Below are positions 35,818 through 44,764 of a stretch of 64,000 bases of DNA, piece after piece. Origin of the DNA: Bacteroidetes bacterium ADurb.Bin145 (GTDB lineage: Bacteria > Bacteroidota > Bacteroidia > Bacteroidales > VadinHA17); contig MWDJ01000012.1 of assembly GCA_002070505.1 (NCBI GenBank), positions 1-64,000 on the forward strand, read 5' to 3'. How positions within the stretch are numbered: the stretch's first letter is position 1; each line of letters starts with the position of its first letter. The position numbers and the translations under genes are program-made. The notes under the pieces are model-generated. The model was not told where the DNA came from. It ran no database searches and saw only the letters and a list, made by a program, of their open reading frames with translations.

Positions 35818-36618
35818 ATGAAACTATTCTTCAGAAAAATCGGCCAGGGACCTCCCCTGATAATTCTCCATGGTTTATACGGATCGTCAGATAACTGGGT
35901 ATCTGTTGCTAAAAGTATCAGCCACAAATTCACGATCTACCTTCCCGACCAGAGGAACCATGGACGCTCTCCCCATGACGACAAACATGACTATAACTCA
36001 TTATGCAATGATCTTCTTGAGTTTGCCGATGATCATAAGCTGGCATCATTCTTTCTTGCCGGACACAGCATGGGCGGGAAAACCGCCATATACTTCACGG
36101 TAAAATACCCGGAACGGGTTTCCGGACTGGTAGTGGCCGACATATCTCCCTTCGAGAACGCAGATAAAAATCCCAGGGCCCTGGAGCAACATAAGATTAT
36201 TATCAAGACGTTTAATGAGCTTAGGATCTCTGATGCAACATCAAGAAAAGAAATTGATGAAAGGATGTCCCATATGATCGTATCAGAAAAGATCAGAAAT
36301 CTGATAATGAAGAATCTGGAACGTGAGACAGACAGAGGTTTCAGGTGGAAATTGAATGTCCGTGCCCTTCAGGGCAATATTTTGAATATGATGGAAGGAC
36401 TGCCAGCGCCGCGAGATAATTATCAGGAGATCACCGGATTTCCCGTGCTGTTCCTTAAAGGAGAGTTTTCCGATTACCTGCCGGATGGCGACATCCCTCA
36501 TATACTAAAAATATTCCCCGGGGTTGAGTTCAGGGTCATAAAAAACTCGGGGCACTGGATACACAGCGATAACCCTGAAGCAGTAACTGAAGCGCTGCTT
36601 AGCCTTCTGGATAATTAG
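35818..36618 (+). CDS. Alpha/beta-fold hydrolase
   Basis: A 266-residue cytoplasmic alpha/beta hydrolase. The oxyanion segment LHGLYGSSDNW, the nucleophile elbow GHSMGGKTA (Ser), an acid residue before the last strand and the catalytic His in SGHWIHSDNPEAV make a complete triad. It resembles YbfF-type esterases. Natural substrate unknown. It is directly downstream of pdxJ and convergent with the exonuclease gene, whose stop is 3 bp away. Confidence 0.85.
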   Translation: MKLFFRKIGQGPPLIILHGLYGSSDNWVSVAKSISHKFTIYLPDQRNHGRSPHDDKHDYNSLCNDLLEFADDHKLASFFLAGHSMGGKTAIYFTVKYPERVSGLVVADISPFENADKNPRALEQHKIIIKTFNELRISDATSRKEIDERMSHMIVSEKIRNLIMKNLERETDRGFRWKLNVRALQGNILNMMEGLPAPRDNYQEITGFPVLFLKGEFSDYLPDGDIPHILKIFPGVEFRVIKNSGHWIHSDNPEAVTEALLSLLDN

Positions 36619-36621
36619 TCT

Positions 36622-37356
36622 TCAGAGTACATTAAATGAGGTCACTGATTCCACCCTGTCTTCAGGAATGGCGGGAAGATTCATAAACCGCAGAAGAACC
36701 TGGGCTATTGCAAGAACATCTTTTTCACAGTACTTTACAATTCTTTCAATATTCTTTTCCCCATAGTATATACCAGCTACCATGCTTCCGTCAATATCGT
36801 CCTTCGGAGAGGGTATTCCAAGAATAGCTGTCAGAAGTTCGAGGGAGGTGTAGTTCTTATAATCTCCGAATTTCCACAGATCCATTGTATCAAGAAGTTT
36901 AACCTCCCAGGGTTTTTTCCCTGCATTATCGAGGATCTCAGGTATAACCAGCCGGTTTATTATCATTCTTCTTGCAATATACGGAAAGTCAAATTCTTTT
37001 CCGTTATGCGCACATAATGAAGCCTCCTTGTTTGACCTTGAGAACTTTGACACCATTGCTGAAAATTCGTTCAGTAGTGTTTTCTCATCTTCACCATAAA
37101 AAGATTTGATCCTCAGGTTGAATGGATTCTTTTCCCTGATGAAGCCCACTGAGATACATATTATGCGGCCAAATTCAGAATAGATACCGGCTCTCTCAAA
37201 AACATCCTCAGCGGACTGGTCCGGATTTCTGAACTGCCTGGATTTCTTATCCCAGAGTTTTTTCTTCAGAGGGTCCATTAGATCCATTGAAGGAACCTCT
37301 GGTACAGTCTCAATATCTATAAACAGTATGTCTTCAACCCTTAAATTGTCAAGCAT
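36622..37356 (-). CDS. Predicted 3'-5' exonuclease, PolB-exonuclease-like
   Basis: A 244-residue RNase H-fold exonuclease of the DnaQ/PolB-like superfamily. The Exo I motif is LFIDIETVPE, Exo II is CAHNGKEFDFPYIARR and Exo III is YCEKDVLAIAQ, so all acidic metal ligands are present. It stands alone, without a polymerase domain. Whether it acts on DNA or RNA is not shown. Its start overlaps the udk stop by eight bases, so the pair is coupled. Confidence 0.85.
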   Translation of the reverse strand: MLDNLRVEDILFIDIETVPEVPSMDLMDPLKKKLWDKKSRQFRNPDQSAEDVFERAGIYSEFGRIICISVGFIREKNPFNLRIKSFYGEDEKTLLNEFSAMVSKFSRSNKEASLCAHNGKEFDFPYIARRMIINRLVIPEILDNAGKKPWEVKLLDTMDLWKFGDYKNYTSLELLTAILGIPSPKDDIDGSMVAGIYYGEKNIERIVKYCEKDVLAIAQVLLRFMNLPAIPEDRVESVTSFNVL

Positions 37357-37978
37357 GGTTACCGGGGGTTTTATTTAAGTGTTTTTCTATTATTGAAACC
37401 AGCACTTCTATCCCGACCTCATTTTCTCCGCCACGTGGAATAATTATGTCGGCATATCTTTTTGAGGGCTCAATGAACTGAAGATGTGAAGGTTTAACTG
37501 TATCATGGTAACGTTCCAGAACCTTAAGAACCGATCTTCCCCTCTCGGCTATGTCTCTCTGGATCACCCGTCCAAGACGGTCATCAGCATCCGCGTCTAC
37601 AAAAACCTTGATATCGAACATCTTCCTTAGTCCTTCGTCAGCGAGTATCAGTATTCCTTCAACTATGACTACTTTGGCCGGTCTGACCGTTATCGTCTCC
37701 TTTGCCCTGAGACATGTAAGATATGAATAAACAGGCATTTCAATTGCTTTACCTTTTTTAAGCTGCCGGAGATGGTCAATAAGCAGATCGAATTCTAGAG
37801 AATCCGGATGATCAAAGTTTATTTTCTGCCTCTCCTCCAGGGGAATATGTCCATTATCCCTGTAATATGCATCCTGCGGTATGACAATGACCTCGCCGTT
37901 TGGAAAAACATTAAGCAATTTATTTACAACAGTTGTTTTTCCTGAACCAGTTCCCCCGGCTATTCCAACAATAAGCAT
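37349..37978 (-). CDS. udk: Uridine kinase
   Basis: Salvage kinase for uridine and cytidine. The P-loop GIAGGTGSGKTTVVNKL, IPQDAYYRD, NFDHPDSLEFDLL and RDIAERGRSV are characteristic. 209 residues, normal length. The gene is the first of the udk-exonuclease unit and is divergent from manA over a spacer of about 100 bp. Confidence 0.94.
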   Translation of the reverse strand: MLIVGIAGGTGSGKTTVVNKLLNVFPNGEVIVIPQDAYYRDNGHIPLEERQKINFDHPDSLEFDLLIDHLRQLKKGKAIEMPVYSYLTCLRAKETITVRPAKVVIVEGILILADEGLRKMFDIKVFVDADADDRLGRVIQRDIAERGRSVLKVLERYHDTVKPSHLQFIEPSKRYADIIIPRGGENEVGIEVLVSIIEKHLNKTPGNHA

Positions 37979-38077
37979 TTATTTGTAATTTTGTTTCACA
38001 TAAAGTTACAAAAAAAGCGATTATTTTTAAAGGGCCGGCAGTCTTCACACAGAAGTTTGGCTTACATTACTAATAAA

Positions 38078-39073
38078 ATGTCAGAATTATACCCGCTCAA
38101 ATTTGAAAGTATCCTGAAGGAGAAGATCTGGGGAGGAACATATTTTGTAAATCATTTATTTAAAAAAGCTGATCCTTCGGTGAAATATGGTGAGAGCTGG
38201 GAACTATCGGCAGTAAGAGACAATATCTCTGTTGTAAGCAATGGATTTCTTTCAGGAAATAATATCGAAGAACTGATCGAGGTTTACATGGGTGATCTTA
38301 CGGGTGATGCCATCTTTGATAAATTTGGGAATGAGTTTCCTCTGCTCATTAAACTGATTGAAGCATCTGAGGACCTGTCAATTCAGGTGCATCCCGGTAA
38401 TGAGATGGCAAAAAAAAGGCACAGGGCATACGGTAAAACCGAAATGTGGTACATCCTTGAAAGCGGCAATAATTCGAAGATCTATTCTGGTTTTAAAAAA
38501 CCATGCAACCGTGAGGATTACCTTTCCGCACTTAATTCAGGCAGTCTTGCAGAACTTCTTAATGTTGAAAAGACAAAACCCGGAGATATCTTTTTTACTC
38601 CTTCCGGCAGAATACACGCAATCGGTGCCGGTAATGTACTGGTAGAAATTCAGCAGACTTCAGATGTGACATACAGGATCTTCGACTGGAACCGGAAAGG
38701 GTATGACGGGTTCCCCAGAGAGCTTCATACTGATCTGGCTCTCGATGCTATTGATTTCAATGCAACAGGAAGCAATAAAATAGATGCAAAACCTGTTCTG
38801 AATAAAACGGAGAATCTGATCAACTGTGAATTTTTCGTTGCCAACCTGATCAGCTTTAACCAGATGATACACAAAGATTATGTACTTATCGATTCATTTG
38901 TTGTTTTCATCTGTATCGATGGGGAATTCCTGATCAGATGGGACGGGAATTCTGAACCTGTTTTGAAAGGTGAAACAGTTCTGCTTCCGGCAATGATAAA
39001 AGACATTGTTCTGGAACCCTCACCTGAAGCAAAAATCATGGAAGTGTTTATAAATGTAGATAAACAAAACTAA
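38078..39073 (+). CDS. manA: Mannose-6-phosphate isomerase, class I
   Basis: Zinc-dependent cupin isomerase linking fructose-6-phosphate and mannose-6-phosphate. The start is placed at the ATG at 38078 (MSELYPLKFESILKEKIWGG), which matches family N-termini; the longer frame reads through the promoter. Motifs: the ESWELS segment, ASEDLSIQVHP (zinc His), KTEMWYIL (zinc Glu) and FTPSGRIHAIGAG (zinc His). About 331 residues, the short bacterial type. It supplies mannose for surface polysaccharide. Confidence 0.9.
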   Translation: MSELYPLKFESILKEKIWGGTYFVNHLFKKADPSVKYGESWELSAVRDNISVVSNGFLSGNNIEELIEVYMGDLTGDAIFDKFGNEFPLLIKLIEASEDLSIQVHPGNEMAKKRHRAYGKTEMWYILESGNNSKIYSGFKKPCNREDYLSALNSGSLAELLNVEKTKPGDIFFTPSGRIHAIGAGNVLVEIQQTSDVTYRIFDWNRKGYDGFPRELHTDLALDAIDFNATGSNKIDAKPVLNKTENLINCEFFVANLISFNQMIHKDYVLIDSFVVFICIDGEFLIRWDGNSEPVLKGETVLLPAMIKDIVLEPSPEAKIMEVFINVDKQN

Positions 39074-39087
39074 TAACCATAAACGAA

Positions 39088-39855
39088 ATGAAAACAATTT
39101 CCACTTCTCTTGTTGTTATCCTGATAATAATCCTTGCAGGTTGCTCAGGAAAACGCACTTCAAAACAGGATATTGCTGCTGAAGCTGATTCGGTAATGGT
39201 ACCAGATACAGGCTTCACAGGTATCAAACAATATATGAGCAACAATCTTCTTGTAAAGGAAGTAACATTTAAAAATGGTGTAAGACAGGGATTGACCAAA
39301 ACATATTATGTATCAGGAGAATTGTACCAGACATTCTGGTATGAGAATGGTTTGCGGGAAGATACAGGACGGTATTTCTTCAAAGAAGGCCAGCTCTTCA
39401 GGGAAACACCATATAAACATGACACAATAGATGGAATACAGGTCCAGTATTACCGCGGGGGACAATTGAGGGCGAGGATTGGTTTCAGCAAAGGAAAGAG
39501 GACACCATATCTTGAAGAATTCTCGTCTAACGGCAAGGTCTTCAAAGACTATCCGGAGATTATTGTAAATGTCACAGATGAATATAATTCAAAGGGGATT
39601 TACAGGGTCGGTCTTGAGCTGTCTGATAAAAACACAAAGGTCGATTTTTACAGGGGAGAATTTATCAATAACAGATTCGATACAGCATTCCTGACACCTG
39701 TCAAAATAATCAATGGAAAAGCAAGACTGGACCTCAGGAAAACTAATAAACCCGGTCAGAATTATGTCGGGATTATAGCTTCAATGCTGACACCTCTCGG
39801 GAACAGAAACCTTGTTTACAAGAGGATCGATCTCCCATATAACGATCTAAACTAG
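39088..39855 (+). CDS. YwqK/MORN-like repeat lipoprotein
   Basis: A 255-residue lipoprotein: signal MKTISTSLVVILIIILAGC with lipobox LAGC. Residues about 50-130 contain several MORN_2/YwqK-like repeats (NGVRQGLTKTYYVSGELYQ, NGLREDTGRYFFKEGQLF, IDGIQVQYYRGGQLR). The C-terminal half has no recognised domain. Proteins of this type are sometimes labelled toxin-antitoxin components by homology, but nothing here supports that. It lies between manA and engB on the same strand with gaps of 14 and 7 bp. Confidence 0.77.
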   Translation: MKTISTSLVVILIIILAGCSGKRTSKQDIAAEADSVMVPDTGFTGIKQYMSNNLLVKEVTFKNGVRQGLTKTYYVSGELYQTFWYENGLREDTGRYFFKEGQLFRETPYKHDTIDGIQVQYYRGGQLRARIGFSKGKRTPYLEEFSSNGKVFKDYPEIIVNVTDEYNSKGIYRVGLELSDKNTKVDFYRGEFINNRFDTAFLTPVKIINGKARLDLRKTNKPGQNYVGIIASMLTPLGNRNLVYKRIDLPYNDLN

Positions 39856-39862
39856 AAGGGAA

Positions 39863-40471
39863 ATGCTGATCCGTTCAGCCAGTTTTGTTAAGAGTAGTGC
39901 AACATTAAAGCAATGTCCGGATTCCGGTCTGCCTGAATTCGGATTTATCGGAAGGTCAAATGTCGGGAAATCATCACTGATCAATATGCTGACAGGATGG
40001 TCAAGACTGGCAAGGATATCGGCTGAGCCCGGCAAAACAAGAACCATTAATCACTACCTGATAAATTCCAGCTGGCACCTGGTAGACCTGCCCGGGTACG
40101 GTTATGCCAGAGTGCCGGTGAAAATGAGAGAAAAGTGGCTGAAAACCTCCAGGGATTATATTACAAAGAGAGAGACACTTATCTGTCTTTTTGTACTTAT
40201 TGATTCACGTCTTGAACCTCAAAGATCTGATCTGGAATTTATGGAATTTCTCGGAATGAACGGGATCCCCTTTGCAAGGGTATTTACAAAAAGCGATAAA
40301 TTAAGCGGGTCAGCATTGAGAAAATCAGTGCAGAGATATGACAGTGAGATGCTGAAGATATGGGAGACATTACCGCCGACATTCATTTCATCAACAATTA
40401 AAAGAACTGGTAGAGAGGCAATTCTGAACTTCATTGAAGAATCTATCAACAATTTGCAAAAAGGTTCCTGA
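39863..40471 (+). CDS. engB: Ribosome biogenesis GTP-binding protein EngB/YsxC
   Basis: Small GTPase needed for large-subunit assembly. G1 is GRSNVGKSSLINML, G2 in PGKTRTINHY, G3 is DLPGYGYA and G4 is TKSDK. 202 residues, full length. The stop codon lies in a stem-loop (40465-40483) that may end the manA-lipoprotein-engB unit. Confidence 0.94.
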   Translation: MLIRSASFVKSSATLKQCPDSGLPEFGFIGRSNVGKSSLINMLTGWSRLARISAEPGKTRTINHYLINSSWHLVDLPGYGYARVPVKMREKWLKTSRDYITKRETLICLFVLIDSRLEPQRSDLEFMEFLGMNGIPFARVFTKSDKLSGSALRKSVQRYDSEMLKIWETLPPTFISSTIKRTGREAILNFIEESINNLQKGS

Positions 40472-40495
40472 TATTTTCAGGAATAGTTATTTTTG
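40465..40495 (+). promoter_or_regulatory. Stem-loop at engB stop and -7 box for prs
   Basis: TTCCTGA, five bases, TCAGGAA (40465-40483) forms a 7-bp stem over the engB stop codon. Immediately after, 40488-40495 reads TATTTTTG, an exact TAnnTTTG -7 box, 38 bp before the prs start. The stem thus lies in the spacer region of the prs promoter, so it may serve as a terminator, an operator, or both. Confidence 0.45.
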
Positions 40496-40533
40496 TAGGC
40501 ATAATCTTGATCATTTAAGCATTAAGCAGACCT

Positions 40534-41472
40534 ATGTACGGCAAAGCACCAATGAAAATCTTTTCCTGCAGGTCATCCCGGCAGCTGGCTGAGAAGATAG
40601 CAAGGGAGCTGGGGGTTGAACTTGGCAAAAGCTCTGTAACAAATTTCAGCGACGGTGAATTCCAGCCCTGTTTTGATGAATCAGTCAGAGGCGATATGGT
40701 TTTTATCGTGCAATCCACCAATCCTCCGGCTGATAATCTTTTTGAGCTTTTGCTTATGATCGATGCTGCGAAGAGAGCTTCAGCCTATAAGGTAATAGCA
40801 GTAGTGCCCTATTACGGATTTGCGCGCCAGGACAGGAAAGACAGGCCGAGAGTCTCTATAGGATCCAAACTTTCAGCCGACCTGCTCAGCACAGCAGGTG
40901 TTGACAGGGTCATAACGATGGATCTTCATGCTGACCAGATACAGGGATTCTTTAACGTCCCGGTCGATCACCTGTTCGGATCAGCTATTTTTGCTCCATA
41001 TATCGAGGCTCTGAAACTTGATAATCTTACCGTATCGGCACCGGATATGGGAGGTTCAAAAAGAGCCAATGCCTATTCACGCCACCTTCAGGCTGAAATG
41101 GTACTCTGCTACAAACTCCGGAAAAAACCGAACGTGGTTGAAGAAATGTCTGTAATAGGTGAAGTCGAAGGAAGAAATGTTGTCATTATTGACGATATGG
41201 TTGATACAGCAGGAACACTTGTTCTTGCCGCAGATATGATGAAGGAAAAAGGTGCAAAAAGCATCAGGGCATTCGCCACTCATCCAATCCTTTCCGGAAA
41301 TGCAGTCGAAAGAATAAATAATTCAGCCATAGAGGAACTGGTAGTGACCGACTCAGTCCCATTTAACTCCTCTTCAGATAAAATAAAAGTGCTTTCAATA
41401 GCCCAGATTTTCGCCAGAACAATCCAGGCTGTCACAAATAACAGTTCAATAAGCACAAATTTTGTATTCTGA
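40534..41472 (+). CDS. prs: Ribose-phosphate pyrophosphokinase
   Basis: Makes PRPP from ribose 5-phosphate and ATP for nucleotide, histidine and tryptophan synthesis. Motifs: FSDGEFQPCFDESVRG, YYGFARQDRKDRPR (catalytic loop), VDRVITMDLHADQIQGFF and the PRPP site VVIIDDMVDTAGTL. 312 residues, full length. The ATG at 40534 (MYGKAPMKIFS) aligns with the family's KAPVKIF-like N-terminus. Its 3' end carries the -33 box of the rplY promoter. Confidence 0.94.
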   Translation: MYGKAPMKIFSCRSSRQLAEKIARELGVELGKSSVTNFSDGEFQPCFDESVRGDMVFIVQSTNPPADNLFELLLMIDAAKRASAYKVIAVVPYYGFARQDRKDRPRVSIGSKLSADLLSTAGVDRVITMDLHADQIQGFFNVPVDHLFGSAIFAPYIEALKLDNLTVSAPDMGGSKRANAYSRHLQAEMVLCYKLRKKPNVVEEMSVIGEVEGRNVVIIDDMVDTAGTLVLAADMMKEKGAKSIRAFATHPILSGNAVERINNSAIEELVVTDSVPFNSSSDKIKVLSIAQIFARTIQAVTNNSSISTNFVF

Positions 41473-41491
41473 TCCCTTTGTAATATATTTG
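41461..41491 (+). promoter_or_regulatory. Consensus Bacteroidota promoter for rplY
   Basis: TTTG (41461-41464), 19-bp spacer, TATATTTG (41484-41491): an exact match to the -33/-7 consensus of the phylum, overlapping the last codons of prs. The 5' leader to the rplY start is about 70 nt and contains a TTCCGT...ACGGAA hairpin at 41527-41541. Confidence 0.8.
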
Positions 41492-41526
41492 CAGTCCGTT
41501 TTTTTAAATGTTTAACGTGTAATGGG

Positions 41527-41541
41527 TTCCGTTTCACGGAA
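41527..41541 (+). promoter_or_regulatory. Leader hairpin of rplY
   Basis: TTCCGT, three bases, ACGGAA forms a compact 6-bp hairpin 25 nt before the rplY ATG and downstream of the consensus promoter. Ribosomal-protein leaders often hold autoregulatory structures; L25 binds 5S rRNA loop E, so a mimic is conceivable but this hairpin is too small to show it. Confidence 0.4.
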
Positions 41542-41566
41542 TGAGTAGCACAATAATACCATAACA

Positions 41567-42238
41567 ATGAAGACAATTGAAATCAGGGGATCTTTCAGGA
41601 AAGAACTTGGGAAAAAAGACTCCAGACAGATCAGAAAAGATGGGAATGTACCATGCGTGATCTATGATAAGGAAAAAAATCTCCACTTTTACGCACATGA
41701 GAACAGCTTTCTGAAGCTCGTATACACTCATGAAGCTCACCTTGTTAAACTATTGATTGACGATCAGGTAATTAATGCTGTCCTTCATGATATGCAATTC
41801 CACCCTGTTACAGACAAAATAATACACGCCGATTTTATGAAGATCTTCGATAACAAACCTGTTGTGATCGATGTACCTGTAACCGTTACCGGGGAATCTG
41901 CCGGAGTAAAAGCCGGTGGTAAGCTCATTGTAAAGAGAAGACATCTGAAAGTGAGAGGACTGGCTGAACATCTGCCCGAAGACCTTGTTGTTGATGTTAC
42001 CGAACTCAAAATTCATCATTCTATAAAAGTTGGCGATCTTGCCTACGATAAAATAGAATTACTCGATCCAAAGAGTACAACCGTTGTCTCTGTTGCCACT
42101 TCACGCGTAGCTCTCAAGACTGAAGAGGAAGAAGCTGCTGAAGCCGCTGCTGCTGCAGCCGGAGCTGAAGGTGCTCAGGCACCTGCCGAAGGAGCTGCCG
42201 AAGGAAAAGAGAAGGAGAAGGATAAAGAAAAGAAATAA
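41567..42238 (+). CDS. rplY: 50S ribosomal protein L25 (TL5/Ctc type)
   Basis: 5S-rRNA-binding ribosomal protein of the long general-stress type. The N-terminal L25 domain (about 1-90, GSFRKELGKKDSRQIRKDGNVPCVIYDKE) is followed by the beta-rich TL5 C-domain (about 95-180) and a low-complexity tail of Glu, Ala and Lys (about 185-223). The tail is unusual in composition but common in Bacteroidota L25. Followed by pth after 27 bp, the conserved rplY-pth pair. Confidence 0.95.
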   Translation: MKTIEIRGSFRKELGKKDSRQIRKDGNVPCVIYDKEKNLHFYAHENSFLKLVYTHEAHLVKLLIDDQVINAVLHDMQFHPVTDKIIHADFMKIFDNKPVVIDVPVTVTGESAGVKAGGKLIVKRRHLKVRGLAEHLPEDLVVDVTELKIHHSIKVGDLAYDKIELLDPKSTTVVSVATSRVALKTEEEEAAEAAAAAAGAEGAQAPAEGAAEGKEKEKDKEKK

Positions 42239-42265
42239 TTATTCCCTTATTGAATATCAGGCACA

Positions 42266-42886
42266 ATGAAATATCTGATAGTTGGCCTGGGAAATATTGG
42301 TGACGAGTACTCTGACACGCGGCACAATATCGGATTTACGGTTCTTGATGCATTCGCAGCAGGTTCACTTGCCTCATTTACAGATAAACGCTATGGTTTT
42401 GTCTCAAGGGTAAAATATAAGGGACGGGAACTGATCCTTCTTAAACCATCAACTTTCATGAATCTCAGCGGGAACGCTGTAAGATACTGGCTGAACAAGG
42501 AGAATATACCTGTCGAAAACCTGCTCGTAATTGTTGATGACCTGGCCATTCCGCTTGGCAGCATCAGGATGAGGGCTAAAGGAAGCGACGGAGGCCATAA
42601 CGGACTCGCTCATATTAATTCAGTCCTGGGTACAAATGTTTACGCCCGCATCAGGATAGGCATCGGAAATGGGTTCCCGAAAGGATCTCAGGTTAATTAT
42701 GTACTTGGAAGGTGGAACAAGGAAGAAATGAATTTCCTTAAGGACAGGATCAGTATTGTAATTGAAATGATAAAGTCATTCTGTACGGCAGGTACCGAGC
42801 TGACAATGACTGCATATAACAAGTCAGGCAAAGTGCCACTAACAAAAGAGAGCGGAAGACCCCCGGGAAAGAACCCTCAGGAATAA
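42266..42886 (+). CDS. pth: Peptidyl-tRNA hydrolase
   Basis: Frees tRNA from dropped peptidyl-tRNA. Motifs: LIVGLGNIGDEYSDTRHNIGF (catalytic His), KPSTFMNLSG, VDDLAIPLGSIRMRAKGSDGGHNGL. 206 residues with a Pro/Lys-rich C-terminal tail. In the rplY-pth-hsp15 unit, with 15 bp to the S4-domain gene. Confidence 0.95.
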   Translation: MKYLIVGLGNIGDEYSDTRHNIGFTVLDAFAAGSLASFTDKRYGFVSRVKYKGRELILLKPSTFMNLSGNAVRYWLNKENIPVENLLVIVDDLAIPLGSIRMRAKGSDGGHNGLAHINSVLGTNVYARIRIGIGNGFPKGSQVNYVLGRWNKEEMNFLKDRISIVIEMIKSFCTAGTELTMTAYNKSGKVPLTKESGRPPGKNPQE

Positions 42887-42901
42887 GATGCAATCAATCA
42901 G

Positions 42902-43303
42902 ATGAATGACAAACAGAAAGAACCGGTAAGAATTGACAAGTTCCTTTGGGCAGTAAGGGCATATAAAACAAGGGGGCAGGCAATCAGCGCCATCAGAATG
43001 GGAAGGATACTGATAAACGGCAATCCGGTCAAGCCGTCAAGGGTAATAGAAGGCAATGATATCCTTACCGTAAGAAAACCTCCGGTCACATATACTTTCA
43101 AAATAATCATTCCTTTGTCAAACAGGGTCTCTGCCAAACTTGTCGGGAATTTCCTTAGTGACCTCACCCCGGAAAGCGAGAAGGCAAAAATGGATATGAT
43201 CCGGAACGATCCGTCGGGTTATCGTAAGAAAGGCAGCGGGCGGCCAACGAAGAAAGAAAGAAGGATAATCGATAAATGGAGAGACCATTCCGGTGATCTG
43301 TAA
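42902..43303 (+). CDS. S4-domain RNA-binding protein, Hsp15-like
   Basis: A 133-residue basic protein with an S4 domain at about residues 7-65 (RIDKFLWAVRAYKTRGQAISAIRMGRILINGNPVKPSRVIEGND). In Escherichia coli Hsp15 (HslR) rescues 50S subunits carrying peptidyl-tRNA, which fits its position right after pth. The C-terminal tail (GRPTKKERRIIDKW) is Lys/Arg-rich and probably binds rRNA. Confidence 0.9.
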   Translation: MNDKQKEPVRIDKFLWAVRAYKTRGQAISAIRMGRILINGNPVKPSRVIEGNDILTVRKPPVTYTFKIIIPLSNRVSAKLVGNFLSDLTPESEKAKMDMIRNDPSGYRKKGSGRPTKKERRIIDKWRDHSGDL

Positions 43304-43433
43304 AAAAGTGGTATAAAGACTTATATTAAGCCTAAATACTAACTGTTGTTGAACACGGTAAAACCATTTTTCATAAATTGCATTCATAAGGGAGATTGAT
43401 CTTATCAATCACGGTAAATGAGTATTCACGGGG

Positions 43434-44762
43434 ATGGGTAAGGATAACATTGAAAAGTATTCCAGGGGTTATACATTAATAAGGAAAGTTTCAGGATTCT
43501 GGCATAACAATGTTTATTACAGGAAGGTGATTGTGACCGGACGTGAAAACATCAACCCTGACGACCACCTTATTTTTGCGCCAAACCATCAGAACGCCCT
43601 GATGGATGCTCTTGCATTAGTCTATACACTTAAAACCCAACCGGTTTTTCTTACCCGCGCCGATATTTTCAAAAAGAAATTTGTTTCCGCAATCCTTTAC
43701 TACCTGAAAATGCTTCCTGTTTACAGGATCAGGGATGGATTCAATTCACTTAAAGGAAACGAGGAAATATTTGAAAAAACGATCAATGTACTTAGGAACA
43801 AAAATGGTCTGGTCATTCTCCCGGAGGGTAATCATGAAGGCTTCAGAAGGCTGCGGCAACTCAAAAAAGGGATCTGCAGAATAGCGTTCCAGGCCGATGA
43901 AGCATCAGATTTCAAACTTAAAATTAAAATAATCCCTGTCGGTCTTGAATTCAGTCACTATACACGATACCGCCAGGTCCTTACTGTAGCATTCGGGAAA
44001 CCAATCGAGGTCTCTGAATTTCACGAACTGTACAGGCAGAACCCCGAGATCGCACTTAATGAGCTGAGGAAGAAACTTTCGGCTGAAATGAAAAAAGTCA
44101 TGGTCCATATTGAATCAGAAGAAGACTATGAAGCTATAGACGAACTGAGAAGTCTGATAAACGGACAGTACAGCGATGATGTAAAAAGCCCGAAACTATT
44201 CAGGGACAGGGTACTCATTGATAAGCTGAATTCACTAAAAGAGCGTAATCTTGATCTCTACAGGAAAATATGTTCACTGAGCCTCCGCGTTAAAAAGAAA
44301 GCCGGAGAGCTGAAAACAGATTACAGACTGCTGGCAAAGAAGAAACACCCGTTAGGATGGCTTTTAACGGGGACAGTCGGATTGATAGCATCCCTGCCAC
44401 TGTTCCTTTACGGAAATATCTTCAATCTCACTTTTCTTTCAATACCAAACTACCAGACACGGAAAATAAAAGATGTCCAGTTCCATGGAACAATGAAATA
44501 CGGATTTTCCTTTGCCCTGGCACTTCTGCTGACTCCTGTTTTCCTTGTCCTCTCATTTATTATCTTTTCTCCCTGGTGGCTGTCAATACTTGTTTTCCTT
44601 TCAATACCGGTTTCCGGACTATTCGCCTGGCTTTATTACCTTGAATTAAAAAGGATAATCGGAGGGTTCCGGATTAAAAACTACCTGTGGACCCGCAACC
44701 AGGAGTTCCTTGATCTTAAAAAAGATCACGATGAATTAGTGAGCATTGTAACAGCCCTTTAA
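43434..44762 (+). CDS. Lysophospholipid acyltransferase-family membrane protein
   Basis: A 442-residue protein. The PlsC-type acyltransferase domain (about 30-230) shows the HX4D motif as NHQNALMDAL and the LPEGNHEG motif, near the usual FPEGTR. A helical middle section follows, and the end (about 300-410) has three to four hydrophobic helices (LGWLLTGTVGLIASLPLFLYG, FSFALALLLTPVFLVLSFII). It probably acylates a glycerol-phosphate or amino-acid lipid at the inner membrane. The SDR gene starts 2 bp after its stop. Confidence 0.82.
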   Translation: MGKDNIEKYSRGYTLIRKVSGFWHNNVYYRKVIVTGRENINPDDHLIFAPNHQNALMDALALVYTLKTQPVFLTRADIFKKKFVSAILYYLKMLPVYRIRDGFNSLKGNEEIFEKTINVLRNKNGLVILPEGNHEGFRRLRQLKKGICRIAFQADEASDFKLKIKIIPVGLEFSHYTRYRQVLTVAFGKPIEVSEFHELYRQNPEIALNELRKKLSAEMKKVMVHIESEEDYEAIDELRSLINGQYSDDVKSPKLFRDRVLIDKLNSLKERNLDLYRKICSLSLRVKKKAGELKTDYRLLAKKKHPLGWLLTGTVGLIASLPLFLYGNIFNLTFLSIPNYQTRKIKDVQFHGTMKYGFSFALALLLTPVFLVLSFIIFSPWWLSILVFLSIPVSGLFAWLYYLELKRIIGGFRIKNYLWTRNQEFLDLKKDHDELVSIVTAL

Positions 44763-44764
44763 AC

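Noticed and set aside
39088-39855. Toxin-antitoxin component
   Set aside because: The MORN/YwqK label is sometimes linked to toxin-antitoxin systems, but this is a lipoprotein with no toxin gene beside it.
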